This document shows positions 1 through 9,796 of a stretch of DNA of 64,000 nucleotides, piece after piece (positions within the stretch are counted from its first letter, which is position 1; each line of letters begins with the position of its first letter). Origin of the DNA: Bilabrum cf. latius (taxonomy: Eukaryota; Bigyra: Bicosoecida; Bigyra; Bicosoecida); NCBI GenBank assembly GCA_965178125.1, contig OZ237738.1, positions 1,364,001 to 1,428,000 on the forward strand, written 5' to 3'. The position numbers and the translations under genes are program-made. The notes under the pieces are model-generated. The model saw nothing but the letters and a program-made list of their open reading frames with translations, was not told the DNA's origin and made no database searches.

Positions 1-336
1 ATGTTCCGCTACGCTCATGATGCGCATAAGGACGCAACTGCTGTGCACATTGCAGCTGCTTACGGCAGACCGCTGCAGCTGGAGGTCTCCCTGGAGCGCG
101 GCAAGCACGCGGGCGCCCTCGACCTCAAGATGCAGGTGGGAGGCGCAGGGGAAGCGATGACCGCGCTCGAAGCGGCTCGGTTTGGCGGGCATGACGAGTG
201 CGTGAAGCTGCTAGAAGAGGCAGCTAAGGCGGCCAATCCGAAGAAGTAGCGCAAGGCTGCTGGGCGCGGCAAGGCCCGTGCAACCCGCGGCAGGAGCAGG
301 AGCACGAGCAAGGGCAAGCGTGGCCGGAAGTGGTAA
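1..336 (+). CDS. Ankyrin-repeat-like protein, C-terminal part (5' cut by window edge)
   Basis: The frame is open from the first base and holds one and a half ankyrin-like units (ATAVHIAAAYGRP near residue 13, TALEAARFGGHDECVKLLEE near residue 54). A TAG at 247-249 follows NPKK; read as Gln, the frame runs on for 28 more residues of Arg/Lys/Gly/Ser and ends at TAA (334-336). The tail is very basic (RGRSRSTSKGKRGRKW), which suggests nucleic-acid or nuclear targeting. Seen: repeat pattern, basic tail, TAA stop. Inferred: membership in the ankyrin class and the TAG read-through. The true start lies left of the window, and the ATG at position 1 may be an internal Met. Confidence 0.5.
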
Positions 337-570
337 CACCATCGCTCATGGGAATCACCGTAGCATGCGAATGAATCCAGACCTAATGTAGGCCTATGTT
401 GTCATACTCCGATCCGCTCGCATACTATCCAACCAAATTACCTTGGCAACACACCTTACAAATATCAACGAAGGAAAATGCAGAGTTTGTAGTCCCAGCG
501 CTGCCCCTACTAGTGCCGTCGCCAGTCGCAGCTCGTGCGGCGCCATGCTGGCCCGCCACCGGCCAATCAG
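337..570. other. Convergent intergenic gap
   Basis: Short gap between the 3' end of the ankyrin-like gene (+) and the 3' end of the glycosyltransferase gene (-). It is more AT-rich than the flanking genes. No gene or RNA was recognised. Confidence 0.5.
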
Positions 571-3294
571 TCAGGCCGCTATGTTCTGCCGGATGTATGA
601 CGGCACAAAATGGTCAAAAAACCAGGGCCCCGGCGGAGCACCCTCTTCCTGCGGCGGGTCACCACCGCCGAACCCAGCTTCAGCTAGTACCGACATTGAC
701 ATGCGAACCACAGGCTCGTCCCCAAGGCCACCCGAGGAGCGGCTTGCCATCAGGAGCTGCGCAGCAGCAGTCATGTCCACCTTGCCCTGGCCCGGGCCGT
801 CGCCCCCTGTCCCTCCCCCGCCCGGTTTCCCCCTCTCTCCCGGTCCGGCCCGCGGGAGAACAAACACTCGCAGCGAGCCATCGGCACCGGTGCGAGCTCT
901 CTCCTCCTGCTCGTCTCGGCGCCACGGCCTCCCCCCCACGCTGCCCTCCCCTCCTCCAGGTTCCCCACCGGCATCGGGGTCAGGACCCCCCATAGTGGGG
1001 CCAGGCACCAGCGCAGTCACGGGCTCTGGAGGCCTCGACATGGCCCCGCGGCCCGAGTGCCCTTCCCTGTACGGCAGCCGAACCGCCGCACTCGTCAGTT
1101 TCGCGTACCTGAACATCCTCTCACGCCACTCCACGCCCCCGAAGCTGCCCTTGGCACCGACAGCCAGGCTCTCTACGTGCCAGTGCGCCATGAAGGAGCA
1201 CCCGTCCGCGTCGCTGTCGCTCCCACTATACTAATACACATCGGCCGCGGCGGCCACGGCAAGTGCCCGAGCGATCCCTGCGGTACGCCCCTCGGTGGGC
1301 GTCAGTCTGGCACGAATGGTTTCCCGCCGCGGGTGTGCGTCCGCCTTGCCGCTCCGGGGAGCGCACCCCGGCGCGCCCACAGCGTCGGCGCGGCAGCCAT
1401 CGCAGCGGAACTCGGGCAGGATGAGGGTCCTCCCGGACGCCGCCGCGAGAGCGAAGCCGGCCCGCAGGCCCGCCACCTGGACCTTCAAGGAGGCGGATTG
1501 GTTGCCCCCCACGAGCTCGAGGTACCTCCTGCTGCCACCCGTGTAGTAGCCCCCGTCTGACCCAGGTGGCCAGACCCCCCCCTCGAAGGCACCGGCGGGC
1601 TGCGCGCCGATCTTCGAGAGGCCGTCTAGAATGGCCTGCACGGGCTTAGGAGGAGCCAACCGTGGCTGCACCATTCCCTGCGGGATTGCACCGTCGCCGT
1701 CGGCTGTGGGAACAGCACCACGGGAGTGAGGGCTTGGCGGCATGCTATCGAAGAACCAAAGCAGCATTTCCTTGAAGCGGTATATCTTCGCTTCGTTCCC
1801 GTTGACCCAGTTGTTGTGGATCATCAGCGGACACCGCGAGTCTGCTTCGGCCACGGAACTCCCGTTGCTTGATGACGAGTCTGCTGCGGCTGTTTGCCTT
1901 GCAACAGGCCTCGCAGCTCCTGCACTTCCACTCGCCCACCCGCCTCTGAGCAGTCCCAATGCCCGAGTTCCGGATGAGCCTCCGACGGTCGGGCCAGCCA
2001 CCGAGCGCTAGCAATCGAAGATTCCAACGCAACCGTCCCGCAGGCTGCCAGCGCCCACCTCTGCCTCACGCTTGGCGCCCGGCGCCAGAGCCTCGCTACC
2101 CCACGCGTCCCCGTACGTGGGAGCGGCGGCTGCATAGCCGGGGCACGCGCGCACCCAGGCAAATGCTCGGCGCTGCATTTCGCCACCAGCCCTGGCTTCA
2201 AAGTACGTCTTGCCGCACGGGTACCGCCTGTCGTCCAGCACACGGAGGGACAGCTCCTTCCCTCGTACGACGACATCGGAGTCACCGGCGCCGTGGACGT
2301 CCCCGTGTGCCCTCTGGAGAACAATGTTTACCGCCGTCTGGTCGTGCATGGTCCTGTCGGTCGACTCCACAGCGACCCGCACGGACTCTTCCAGGAACGC
2401 TAGGCTCCTGCGACTGGCTCGGGCCAGCATGAAGCCGCTGTTGCGGGACCCGCGATCGTCCTGCATTGCAACATCGGGGAGGATTTCCCGCGCATTCGCG
2501 GGAAGATACGGCACACGGTCATCTCGAAGCGCCAGCGAACCCGCGACATCTTGCAAAAAGACGATGTCCCCGTCCACGATGAGGGCGTCAAGGCCAAAGT
2601 GCACGGCGGCCATCATGATCTCGGTCTTAGTGTTGGCAACGCGCGCAAAGGCGACCGAGCCGAAGGTTCCACTCCCAATGTCTTCGCTCTGTGGGTATTC
2701 CCAGCATTCGTAGGCCCGTCGCAGAGGCGACGAAGCGTTCCCTTCAATTGTGTCAGACCATCGCCCGCCCCTGCCCGGCGGAGAAGTCACCCCTATGCCG
2801 TTCGAAAACCCAGCAAGAGCAGCATGGCGGGCCATGAGCTTGTCCAATTTGTTGCACACGCAAGGTTTCGTGGCAACCACGAGAACGTTATCGTAGCCAA
2901 ACCGCAAAACATTGGTCAGAAGCCCGTTGACCAGCATTGGAAGGTAGCCACCATCACCAACTGTGACCATGACGCTACCTGAGCCCTTACTGGTCCTTCT
3001 CAAGGCATCCCTGAAGGACTCGTCGTGAAAAAGCTTGGATGCTGGCGGAGGTGTGGTCTCTGAGAGGTCGATAGGTTCTGGGAGCGACGGGAGCTCGCTC
3101 AGTTTCTATTGCTCAGGAATGCCATCGACTATTAGCATTTGTGTGCATTCCAGATCATGCTGCAAAAGCACGTCACCATGTTGCAATGCCTTCCATGTCA
3201 GGAATATACATGTAATCGCTGCAATGGAAACGGTTACGACGCATAGTTCTCGCTTCCGGGCAACACTAATCGATCTACAGTGCGATCCTAGCAT
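571..3294 (-). CDS. GT77-like nucleotide-diphospho-sugar transferase, type II membrane protein
   Basis: Reading TAG as Gln at 3106-3108, 2008-2010 and 1231-1233 gives one 907-residue frame that ends at TGA (571-573). The start at 3294 puts a basic stretch (ARKREL) before a single hydrophobic segment (VVTVSIAAITCIFLTW), the usual Golgi signal-anchor. Next comes a PF03407-type transferase domain: MVTVGDGGY, an acidic IVDGDIVFLQD containing the DxD metal site, SRNSGFMLARAS, HDQTAVN, then HNNWVNGNEAKIYRFKE. A second block follows (LRAGFALAAASGRTLILPEF) that resembles the start of a separate glycosyltransferase-type domain, then a low-complexity tail. Role by family: Golgi transfer of sugar (arabinose/xylose/galactose in plant relatives) to glycoproteins or polysaccharide; the acceptor is unknown. 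No introns were seen. Confidence 0.75.
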
Positions 3295-3493
3295 ATCCAC
3301 TAGATGCAAGCTGATACGGCACAAGAAATCGCACTGGAAGGGATCTGATAGACCGCACTGCCAGTGGTGGTTTTGGCCACAATGCAATGCAGTTGGGAGG
3401 ATCTGATATTTTCAAAAATCGACTCAAAGGCGCACGCTATCACGAACTCACACCTGCAACGATCTGGAATGAGGGCCCGGGACCTGCCAGGCT

Positions 3494-3815
3494 TCACGCT
3501 TCAGCTGTGATGGCCAAACGCTGAGCAGTCCAGTGAGGACCCATGCCCCCCAGGCAGGCGGCGGCGTTCACGTTCCCTCCGGCGCCCGCTGCCGGCGGCA
3601 CCCCGTCCTGCTGCCTCTTCTGAGCCAGCCCTGCCTTGACGTTGGTGACCGCCATGGCGTGGTTGTTCCTTTCAGCTGCCCCTACAGCCAGGCTGGCAAA
3701 GTCCATCCCGGACTGCCCTTACGAGCGCCCGTGTGGCCTTCGCTGCAGCCTCCCTCGATCCCTTCGAGACGAGGTCGAGGATCCTTGAGTGGTCCTGCAT
3801 GACCAGTGAGTACAC
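3494..3815 (-). pseudogene. Broken copy of the duplicated small reading frame
   Basis: This is the unit-1 counterpart of the frame at 3945-4265. The two match around the peptides MQDHSRILD, FASLAVGAAE and NVNA. Between the two halves unit 1 has one extra base near 3704 (aaagtccatccc against aaagtcctccc in unit 2), which shifts the frame after AVRDG, so the halves cannot be read together. It ends at TGA (3494-3496). Either this copy is dead, or only its 3' half is used. Confidence 0.45.
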
Positions 3816-3944
3816 AGTGTGGTACACACGCTGTTCCCCGCGCACGTGGTAAATTGGGGGGATCTGATATTTTGTGGACTCAACTCAAAAGCGCACGCTA
3901 TCACGAAGAAACATCTGGAACGAGGGCCCGGGACCTACCAGACT

Positions 3945-4265
3945 TCACGCTTCAGCTGCAATGGCCTAAACCACCTAAGCTCCACCCTGGGGACCCATTT
4001 CCCCCTGGGGAGCGTCAGCGTTCACGTTCCCTCCGGCGCCCGCTGCCGGCACCCCGTCCTGCTGCCCGTTCTGAGCCAACCCTGCCTTGACGTTGGCGAT
4101 CGCCACGGCGAGGTTGTTGCTTTCGGCTGCCCCTACAGCCAGGCTGGCAAAGTCCTCCCGGACCGCCCTTGCGAGCGCCCGTTTGGCCTTCGCTGCAGCC
4201 CTCCTCGATCCCTTCGAGACAAAATCGAGGATCCTTGAGTGGTCCTGCATGACCCGTGAGTACAT
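3945..4265 (-). CDS. Hypothetical 106-residue protein, intact copy of the duplication
   Basis: Open from an ATG at 4265 to TGA at 3945-3947, with TAG read as Gln at 3975 and 3966. The N-terminal half is basic and helical (YSRVMQDHSRILDFVSKG, then AAAKAKRALARAV); the C-terminal half is Ala/Gly/Gln-rich. I do not recognise a family. It may be the last exon of a larger gene, because the frame continues upstream to a TAA near 4330 without a better start. Two same-sense copies suggest a local segmental duplication, not a repeat element. Confidence 0.35.
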
Positions 4266-4536
4266 AGTGTGGTACACACGCTGTTCCCCGCGCACGTGCT
4301 GGTGCTAGGCGGCAACGGACGTGGTAAATTAACCAACCTATGAAGCGTGTGATCTGGCTAAAATCTGATTTTAAAATATGATACTCGGAGTTGTAATGAC
4401 GCCAAGAATCCGGCTTGAAATAAATACGTTGCAAACGTTGAAACGCACCATGAGAGCAGCCCAAGTGTGTCGGCATACGTTCCGGTTGGTAAATTTGACC
4501 GGGTGCAGGTCGTTGCGCACTTCATCAAGGGCATAC

Positions 4537-5934
4537 ATGTCAACAAACCCTTTTGATCGTGCCGAGATGGGCACTCCCGATCCGATTCTGGGGCTATCTG
4601 AGGCCTTCCAAAAGGTACGTGTTGCAATCTCGTTGAACTTGGTTATTAATTGCATGGAATGTTTATAGTGCCCGCCTCTTGCAGCCATGCGGACCGGTCA
4701 TGTCGGGCTGGCAGGCAAGCAGACACGTATCACTGCTCGCAAGGGCCGTTTGCACTTCGCCATCTCCATCGTATTGCAGGACTCGGACCCTCGTAAAGTC
4801 AGTGTGGGTGTTGGTGCGTATCGAGACGATGATGGCAAGCCCTACGTGCTACCGAGCGTCCGCGAGGCTCAGAGGAGGATGGTCGAGAAGGGTCTCAACG
4901 AGGAGTACGCCGGGATCCTGGGGATCCCCACCTTTGTAAGCAAGGCAACGGAGTTCCTGTATGGGCACGACTGCTCTGCCATCAAAGAAAACCGCCTGGC
5001 GGCGTCCCAGGCCCTCTCAGGAACAGGCGCGCTGCGCGTGATGTTTACGTTCCTGCACGACCACCTTGGCGAGCGCGCCGACGGCCAGCCGCACAAGGTC
5101 TACATGCCCAACCCCACCTGGGCAAACCACCTCCCCATCGCTAGGTGCAGCGGACTGGAGCCGGCACAGTACAGCTACTACCACCCGGAGACGGTGGGCC
5201 TGGACTTTGACGGCATGCGCAAGGACCTGGAGGGAGCAGAGGACGGCTCCCTCGTCCTCTTCCACGCCTGCGCGCACAACCCGACGGGGATCGATCCCAC
5301 GCGGGAGCAGTGGTCGGAGATCTCCGACCTGTGCAAGAAGAAGGATTTCTTCGTCCTGTTCGACTCGGCCTACCAGGGCTTCGCCTCGGGCGACGCCGAC
5401 AAGGATGCGTGGGCCGTGCGCGAGTTCGTGAGCCGGGGACACCACATGATGGTGGCGCAGTCCTTCGCCAAGAACTTCGGCCTGTACGGCGAAAGGGTCG
5501 GGACTCTGTCGGCGGTGTGCAAGGACGAGGAGGAGAAGGCTAGGGTGACCGAGGCGCTCAAGCGGACCATCCGTCCCATGTACAGCAACCCGCCCATCTA
5601 CGGGGCCAGGATCGTGGACGAGGTGCTGGGGGACGCCGCGCTGGAGGCACAGTGGAGGGAGGAGTGCAAGGGGATGGCGGATCGGATCGCGAGCATGCGG
5701 CAGGCGCTGAGGTCCAAGCTGGAGGGCCTAGGCACTACGCGGGACTGGTCGCACATCACCTCCTAGATCGGCATGTTCTGCTACAGCGGGCTGGCCCCCG
5801 AGCAGGTGGACCGCCTCCGCGAGGAGTTTCACATCTACATGACCCGCAACGGGCGGATCAGCATGGCCGGTGTGACGAGCAAGAACGTGGACTACATGGC
5901 CGAGAGCATCCACGCCGTCACCGGGGGGCATTGA
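4537..5934 (+). CDS. Aspartate aminotransferase (class I, PLP-dependent)
   Basis: Exons 4537-4614 and 4780-5934; the intron 4615-4779 starts gtacgt and ends attgcag. The first exon gives [13 protein letters not shown], joined to [19 protein letters not shown], the standard AAT N-terminus. PLP-site landmarks are present: [19 protein letters not shown], and the Schiff-base lysine in [18 protein letters not shown] at 5764-5766 sits in [15 protein letters not shown], where the family has Gln before IGMF; translation then gives the normal C-terminus ([20 protein letters not shown]) to TGA at 5932-5934. Total 410 residues, normal for the family. It interconverts aspartate and 2-oxoglutarate with oxaloacetate and glutamate. 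No targeting peptide is evident, so it may be cytosolic. Confidence 0.95.
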
Positions 5935-6413
5935 CTGCCTTTCCTGTTGAAAGACGATCTTAGCTACGTGTTTCGCTTTTGTGCTCAATCCCTCAGGTGT
6001 CGGTATCTGTGAGAGTGGTGGAAGTACTGATGCATGGACACAAGGCGTGGTTGCCAGAGCTTCGAAGCGTAAAGCGAGTTGTTTCTATCACAAGACACGG
6101 CACTGCATGCAGCAGCACACGGCAGAGAAGCAGACATACCACCTTCTTTCATGAAGCGGGCCCTGGCCGACAGCAGCCGCCCAGCACACAGCCGAGCGAG
6201 CCATCATAACCCTGAACCTCAGCTCTCAAGAAGAGATGATGCCGTCACCCTCCCGCGCGCCACAAGCGCTCTAGTCCTGCGTGTGTCCCCGCCAGCTGAT
6301 GCGGTCGCGTCAAGCGGGCCAAAGCACCGCCGTCCACGACCGCCGTCCTCCCCTTGCGAGCGAGCACTAGGCAAGTGCTCTAGTGCTCACTCCACCACGC
6401 GCTGAGGGCGCGC
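5935..6413. other. Convergent intergenic region between AAT and RPL5
   Basis: About 480 bp holding the 3' ends of two convergent genes. A perfect 9-bp inverted repeat (arms 6362-6370 and 6380-6388, 9-base loop) lies just past the RPL5 stop and could form a stem-loop in its 3' UTR. No gene recognised. Confidence 0.5.
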
Positions 6414-7688
6414 TCACTCGTCGTCGGAGCCGGACTCGTCCTCGTCGTCGTCCGAGTCGGAGTCGGCGGCCGCGGCCTGGCGCTGCAGGATGGTGCGGTA
6501 GGCGTCCTTGAGGCGGTTGATCTCCTCCCGGCGCTCGACGGCGGTCCTCTTGGGGGGGTTCTTCTTGGAGGGGTCGTGGGCCACGGCGCCCTTGCGCTGG
6601 GCGCGCTGCTCCTTGCGCTCGGCGGGGGTGCCGGCGGGCATGGCGTGGATGGGCTTGGGGTCGGCCTTGATCTTGTCGAAGAGGCCGCGGAAGTGGCCCT
6701 CGATGCCGTCGGGTCCGATGCCCGCCTCGACGTACTTGGCGAAGTGCTTGGCGTACGTCTCGTCGCCCTTCTGCTCCTTCACGTACTCCATGGCAGCCTT
6801 GACCTGCGCGCCCACGATGCGGGCCACGTGCTCCTCGGCGTTGTACTCGCCGGTCTCAACGTCGTACCCGGGGAAGCGCTTCTCCGAGTGGGGGATGTCC
6901 AGGCCGCCGTCCACGGCGCCCTTGAGGGCACCGAACAGCTTGCAGCCGCGGGTCGCCACCCTGACGCCGATGTCCAGGTAGCAGCGGAAGGGTCGGCTGT
7001 CGTCGTCCAGCTCGGGCACGTAGCAGAGCCTCTTCTTGGTGAAGCGCTCCTCCAGCTTGGGGTACTCCTCGATCTTGGCGGCGATGCGGCGGGGCAGGAT
7101 CGGGTCCTCATCGGTCTCGATCTCGCCGGTGATCTCCTCCACGGGGGCGTACTTCTCATGCAGGCCCATGCCGGCCAGGTGGGGGCTGCACTGGAGCAGG
7201 CGGCGGGCGCACAGCAGGCCGGTGGCGTACGCGGCGGCGTACGACTTGAGGCCGCAGGCGGGCACGCCGTACTTCTTGGGGAACTCGGCGGACGAGGCGT
7301 GGCAGATCACGACATCGTTGGAGATGGTCGAGTACACAACCTGGCAAGTGCAGTACCGGTTCGAGAAGCGCACCACGAGGCGGTACTTGTGCATCCCGTA
7401 CTTGCTCTTGTCGTTCACGACGAGGCGGCGGCGCTGCGCGTAGTCGGTCTTGCCGTCACGGCGGCGGCGATACTTGACCTGGTACCTCTTGAAGTAGGCC
7501 TTGTTCTTGATCACCTTGAAGAATGGCTGCAATGGTTCAAGTAGGGTGGGAGCAGCAATGGCAACAGCTTGAAGACCAAAATGACCCTGTCCTGTCCATA
7601 ACAACAACCATTGAACGAAAGTGGCTGAGCTATACTAAGTAAAAAAAAGAAGTAGCATCGATGTAAGGCCACGAAAGATGCTCACCAT
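6414..7688 (-). CDS. RPL5: 60S ribosomal protein L5 (uL18)
   Basis: Exon 1 is only the ATG (7688-7686), followed by an intron 7685-7527 with GTGAGC donor and a TTGCAG acceptor; exon 2 runs 7526-6414 to TGA. The protein starts M-PFFKVIKNKAYFKRYQVK and keeps uL18 landmarks: the RRRRDGKTDY block, SYAAAYATGLLCARRLL, FGALKGAVDGGLDIPHS and KRFPGYD. At 371 residues it is longer than the usual ~300 because of a charged insertion around residues 130-190 and an acidic tail (DSDSDDDEDESGSDDE). It binds 5S rRNA in the large ribosomal subunit. No internal TAG, as expected for a highly expressed gene. It shares a short divergent upstream region with the kinase gene. Confidence 0.96.
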
Positions 7689-7836
7689 GCTGTAAACCCC
7701 CTTAACTCTTTAGTGTTGTTCTCGTGGCCAGCAGGATCGGATCGCGAATGGCGATTCGGTTACAACCGCACTAACAGTGGTTCCACTGCCGCACAGATTG
7801 CTGGAGTAGCCACTATCGGAGCAACATGCACCAATT
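7689..7836. promoter_or_regulatory. Divergent promoter region, RPL5 / CDK10-like
   Basis: 148 bp separates the RPL5 start codon (-) from the kinase start codon (+). Both 5' UTRs and core promoters must fit here. No TATA box can be assigned with confidence. Confidence 0.4.
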
Positions 7837-9589
7837 ATGAAATCATGTAAGTACTTACCCTACAGCTCCCACTGGATTGCCTCGAGAAACTTATTTGTTC
7901 TTACTATTTCTTGCCCTTGAAAGATCGCAGATGGCTTGTCTGGTCGGTGTGGGTCGATTGATAGATATGAGAAAATAGGAAAGCTGGGAAAAGGAACCTA
8001 TGGTAAGATTTATTTGTTCTATGATTGGGTTTAGGTCGTAATATGGCTTGATTCAACCGTTCTGATGTTTTTAGAACTTGCCATGCATATGTAGGCACCG
8101 TTTACAAGGCCCGGCACAAGGACACAGGCGCACTCGTAGCTCTCAAACGGGTAATTCTGCATAGAGAACACTCAGACGGAGTGAGCACTTCGTCCAATCG
8201 CAGTGGCATGGCACCGCGGGGGCGTCAAGACTGCTTCCAGCCCACGATTTGCACTTGCCGCCCCACTCGCAGTTTCCTCTCACATCGCTACGCGAACTCC
8301 GGTGCATGCGCATTGTCCAGCATCCATGCGTGCCCAGAGTGCTCGAAGTGGCCGTCGGCCGCAAGCGCGAGTCCGTCTTCATCGCGATGGAGCTCTTCGA
8401 CACGGACCTGGCCAAGGTGCTGGACGCCAGGGGGGTGGGCTTCCCGGAGCCGCAGGTGAAGCGCCTCGCCATGCAGCTGCTTGATGCACTGCGGGAGGCT
8501 CACGCGAGGTTCGTGCTTCACAGAGACGTGAAGATGTCTAACCTGCTGTACTCGAGCGGGAAGCTCGGCCTGACCGACTTTGGACTAGCGCGACAGTCTC
8601 CCCGCAAGAGGGGCGCAGACATGTCTCCCGGGGTGGTGACTCTCTGGTACAGGCCCCCAGAGGTGCTGCTGGGGGGAAGGCAGTACGGTCCGGCGGTAGA
8701 CGTGTGGGGCGCGGGCTGCGTGCTAGCCGAGCTCCTCGTGGGCGAGCCTCTTGCTCCGGGGAGGGACGAGGCCCACCAGCTGGCCCTGTACGTCGAGCTG
8801 CTGGGACACCCGGAGTAGGAGGAGGGGGGGGAGGAGGGGGGTAAGGGGGGAGGCTCGGGCATGGGCTGTGGCGTGGGCGCAGCCGTGGGGTCATTGGGGA
8901 TGGCTTCTGGAGAACAGCATGGGAGATCGACTCTGCCATCGACTGCAGCCGTAGGCGGTGCTTGGGCTGGCGGTGGCGCCGGGACTGCAGGCACCACCGC
9001 TGCCGCTGGGTCGGCCGCTGCCCCCAGCGGTCGTGGAATTGGTGGGACAATCACCTCAGGATTGGGTGACGGAGAGGGGTACGGTTGGAGAGGCGCCCTG
9101 GATCTGCCCGCCTATGCCCGCCTCTGGCGCGCGGCGAAGCCCTGGGTGAGCAGGGCGCGGGAGAGGATGGGCACCGGCGGGGCTGGGGCTGGTGCTGGGG
9201 CTGGGGCTGGGGCTGCTGGTGCACAGGTGGGTGAGAAACGAAAAGAGGCCGGAGCTGGCGCTGGTGTGACGAGTGCGGCCTCCATGCTGTACAGGCCCTC
9301 GCTGGAGGTGCTGCTGCGGGGGCACTGCAGCGAAGAGTGCGTGCGGATGCTGCGGGGGCTGCTGCACTGGGACCCTGCCAAGCGGCTGAGCGCGGCGGTG
9401 GCGCTGGATCACCCGTGGTTCTCTGCAGCGCCGCCGGCGTGCCCGCTGGAAGCGATGCCTAGCAGCGAGGTGGCGGCGTCGCTCGGCGGCCTTGGCGCTC
9501 CTGCCTCCAGCGCGGCATCTAGATCCATCGCACGACCCGGTGCTGGAGTCGTCCCATCTAGTCGCATGGATGACGGCGATAATACCTAA
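7837..9589 (+). CDS. Cyclin-dependent kinase, CDK10-like
   Basis: Exons 7837-7846, 7931-8002, 8095-8180 and 8273-9589; all introns are GT-AG and 84-92 bp, clustered in the first 440 bp. The 494-residue protein reads GRCGSIDRYEKIGKLGKGTYG, VALKR (catalytic Lys), PLTSLREL (the PSTAIRE-type cyclin helix, close to the PISSLRE of CDK10), LHRDVKMSNLL, TDFGLAR and VVTLWYRPPEVLLG. A TAG at 8816-8818 just after LLGHPE is read as Gln. A Gly/Ala-rich insertion of over 100 residues (including a GAGAGAGAGAGA run) splits the C-lobe, after which LLHWDPAKRLSAAVALDHPWF closes the kinase fold. The stop is TAA (9587-9589). Likely roles by family are transcription or cell-cycle control. CDK11 is the main alternative. 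Confidence 0.85.
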
Positions 9590-9620
9590 GTGCACAAACG
9601 GAATCAGACGGGAGCCTCGG

Positions 9621-9680
9621 GTGAGTGAGTGAGTGAGTGAGTGAGTGAGTGAGTGAGTGAGTGAGTGAGTGAGTGAGTGA
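9621..9680 (+). repeat. (GTGA)15 tetranucleotide microsatellite
   Basis: Fifteen perfect copies of GTGA, 32 bp past the stop of the kinase gene, so in its 3' UTR or just beyond. Each junction reads GTGAGT, a perfect 5' splice-site match on the + strand. Confidence 0.95.
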
Positions 9681-9796
9681 CGATGAACACCGAATTATGA
9701 TCCGGGATGCGCATTATTTGACCCCGATCGTGACCCTAGTTTCCACAGCGCCTGCAATGGCGAGCCAAGTATGTAGGCGAGGCTTGTTTGGACACA

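Larger units (their letters stand above)
3395..4310. repeat. Imperfect direct tandem duplication, two units of about 450 bp
   Basis: Unit 1 (about 3395-3850) and unit 2 (about 3855-4305) share the same order of blocks: ggatctgatatttt, gcgcacgctatcacgaa, gagggcccgggacct, gacttcacgcttcagctg (with changes), ttcacgttccctccggcgcc, a block ending ccttgagtggtcctgcatgac, and gtacacacgctgttccccgc. Differences are scattered substitutions and small indels, so the duplication is not recent. Each unit carries the same minus-strand reading frame; only unit 2 keeps it intact. Confidence 0.8.

Noticed and set aside
6079-6405. Plus-strand peptide with an ankyrin-like TALHAAAHGREADI
   Set aside because: Only one short match, no further repeat and no gene context; likely chance.
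6576-7544. Plus-strand frame rich in Ala/Gly/Val/Leu
   Set aside because: Exact antisense of RPL5.
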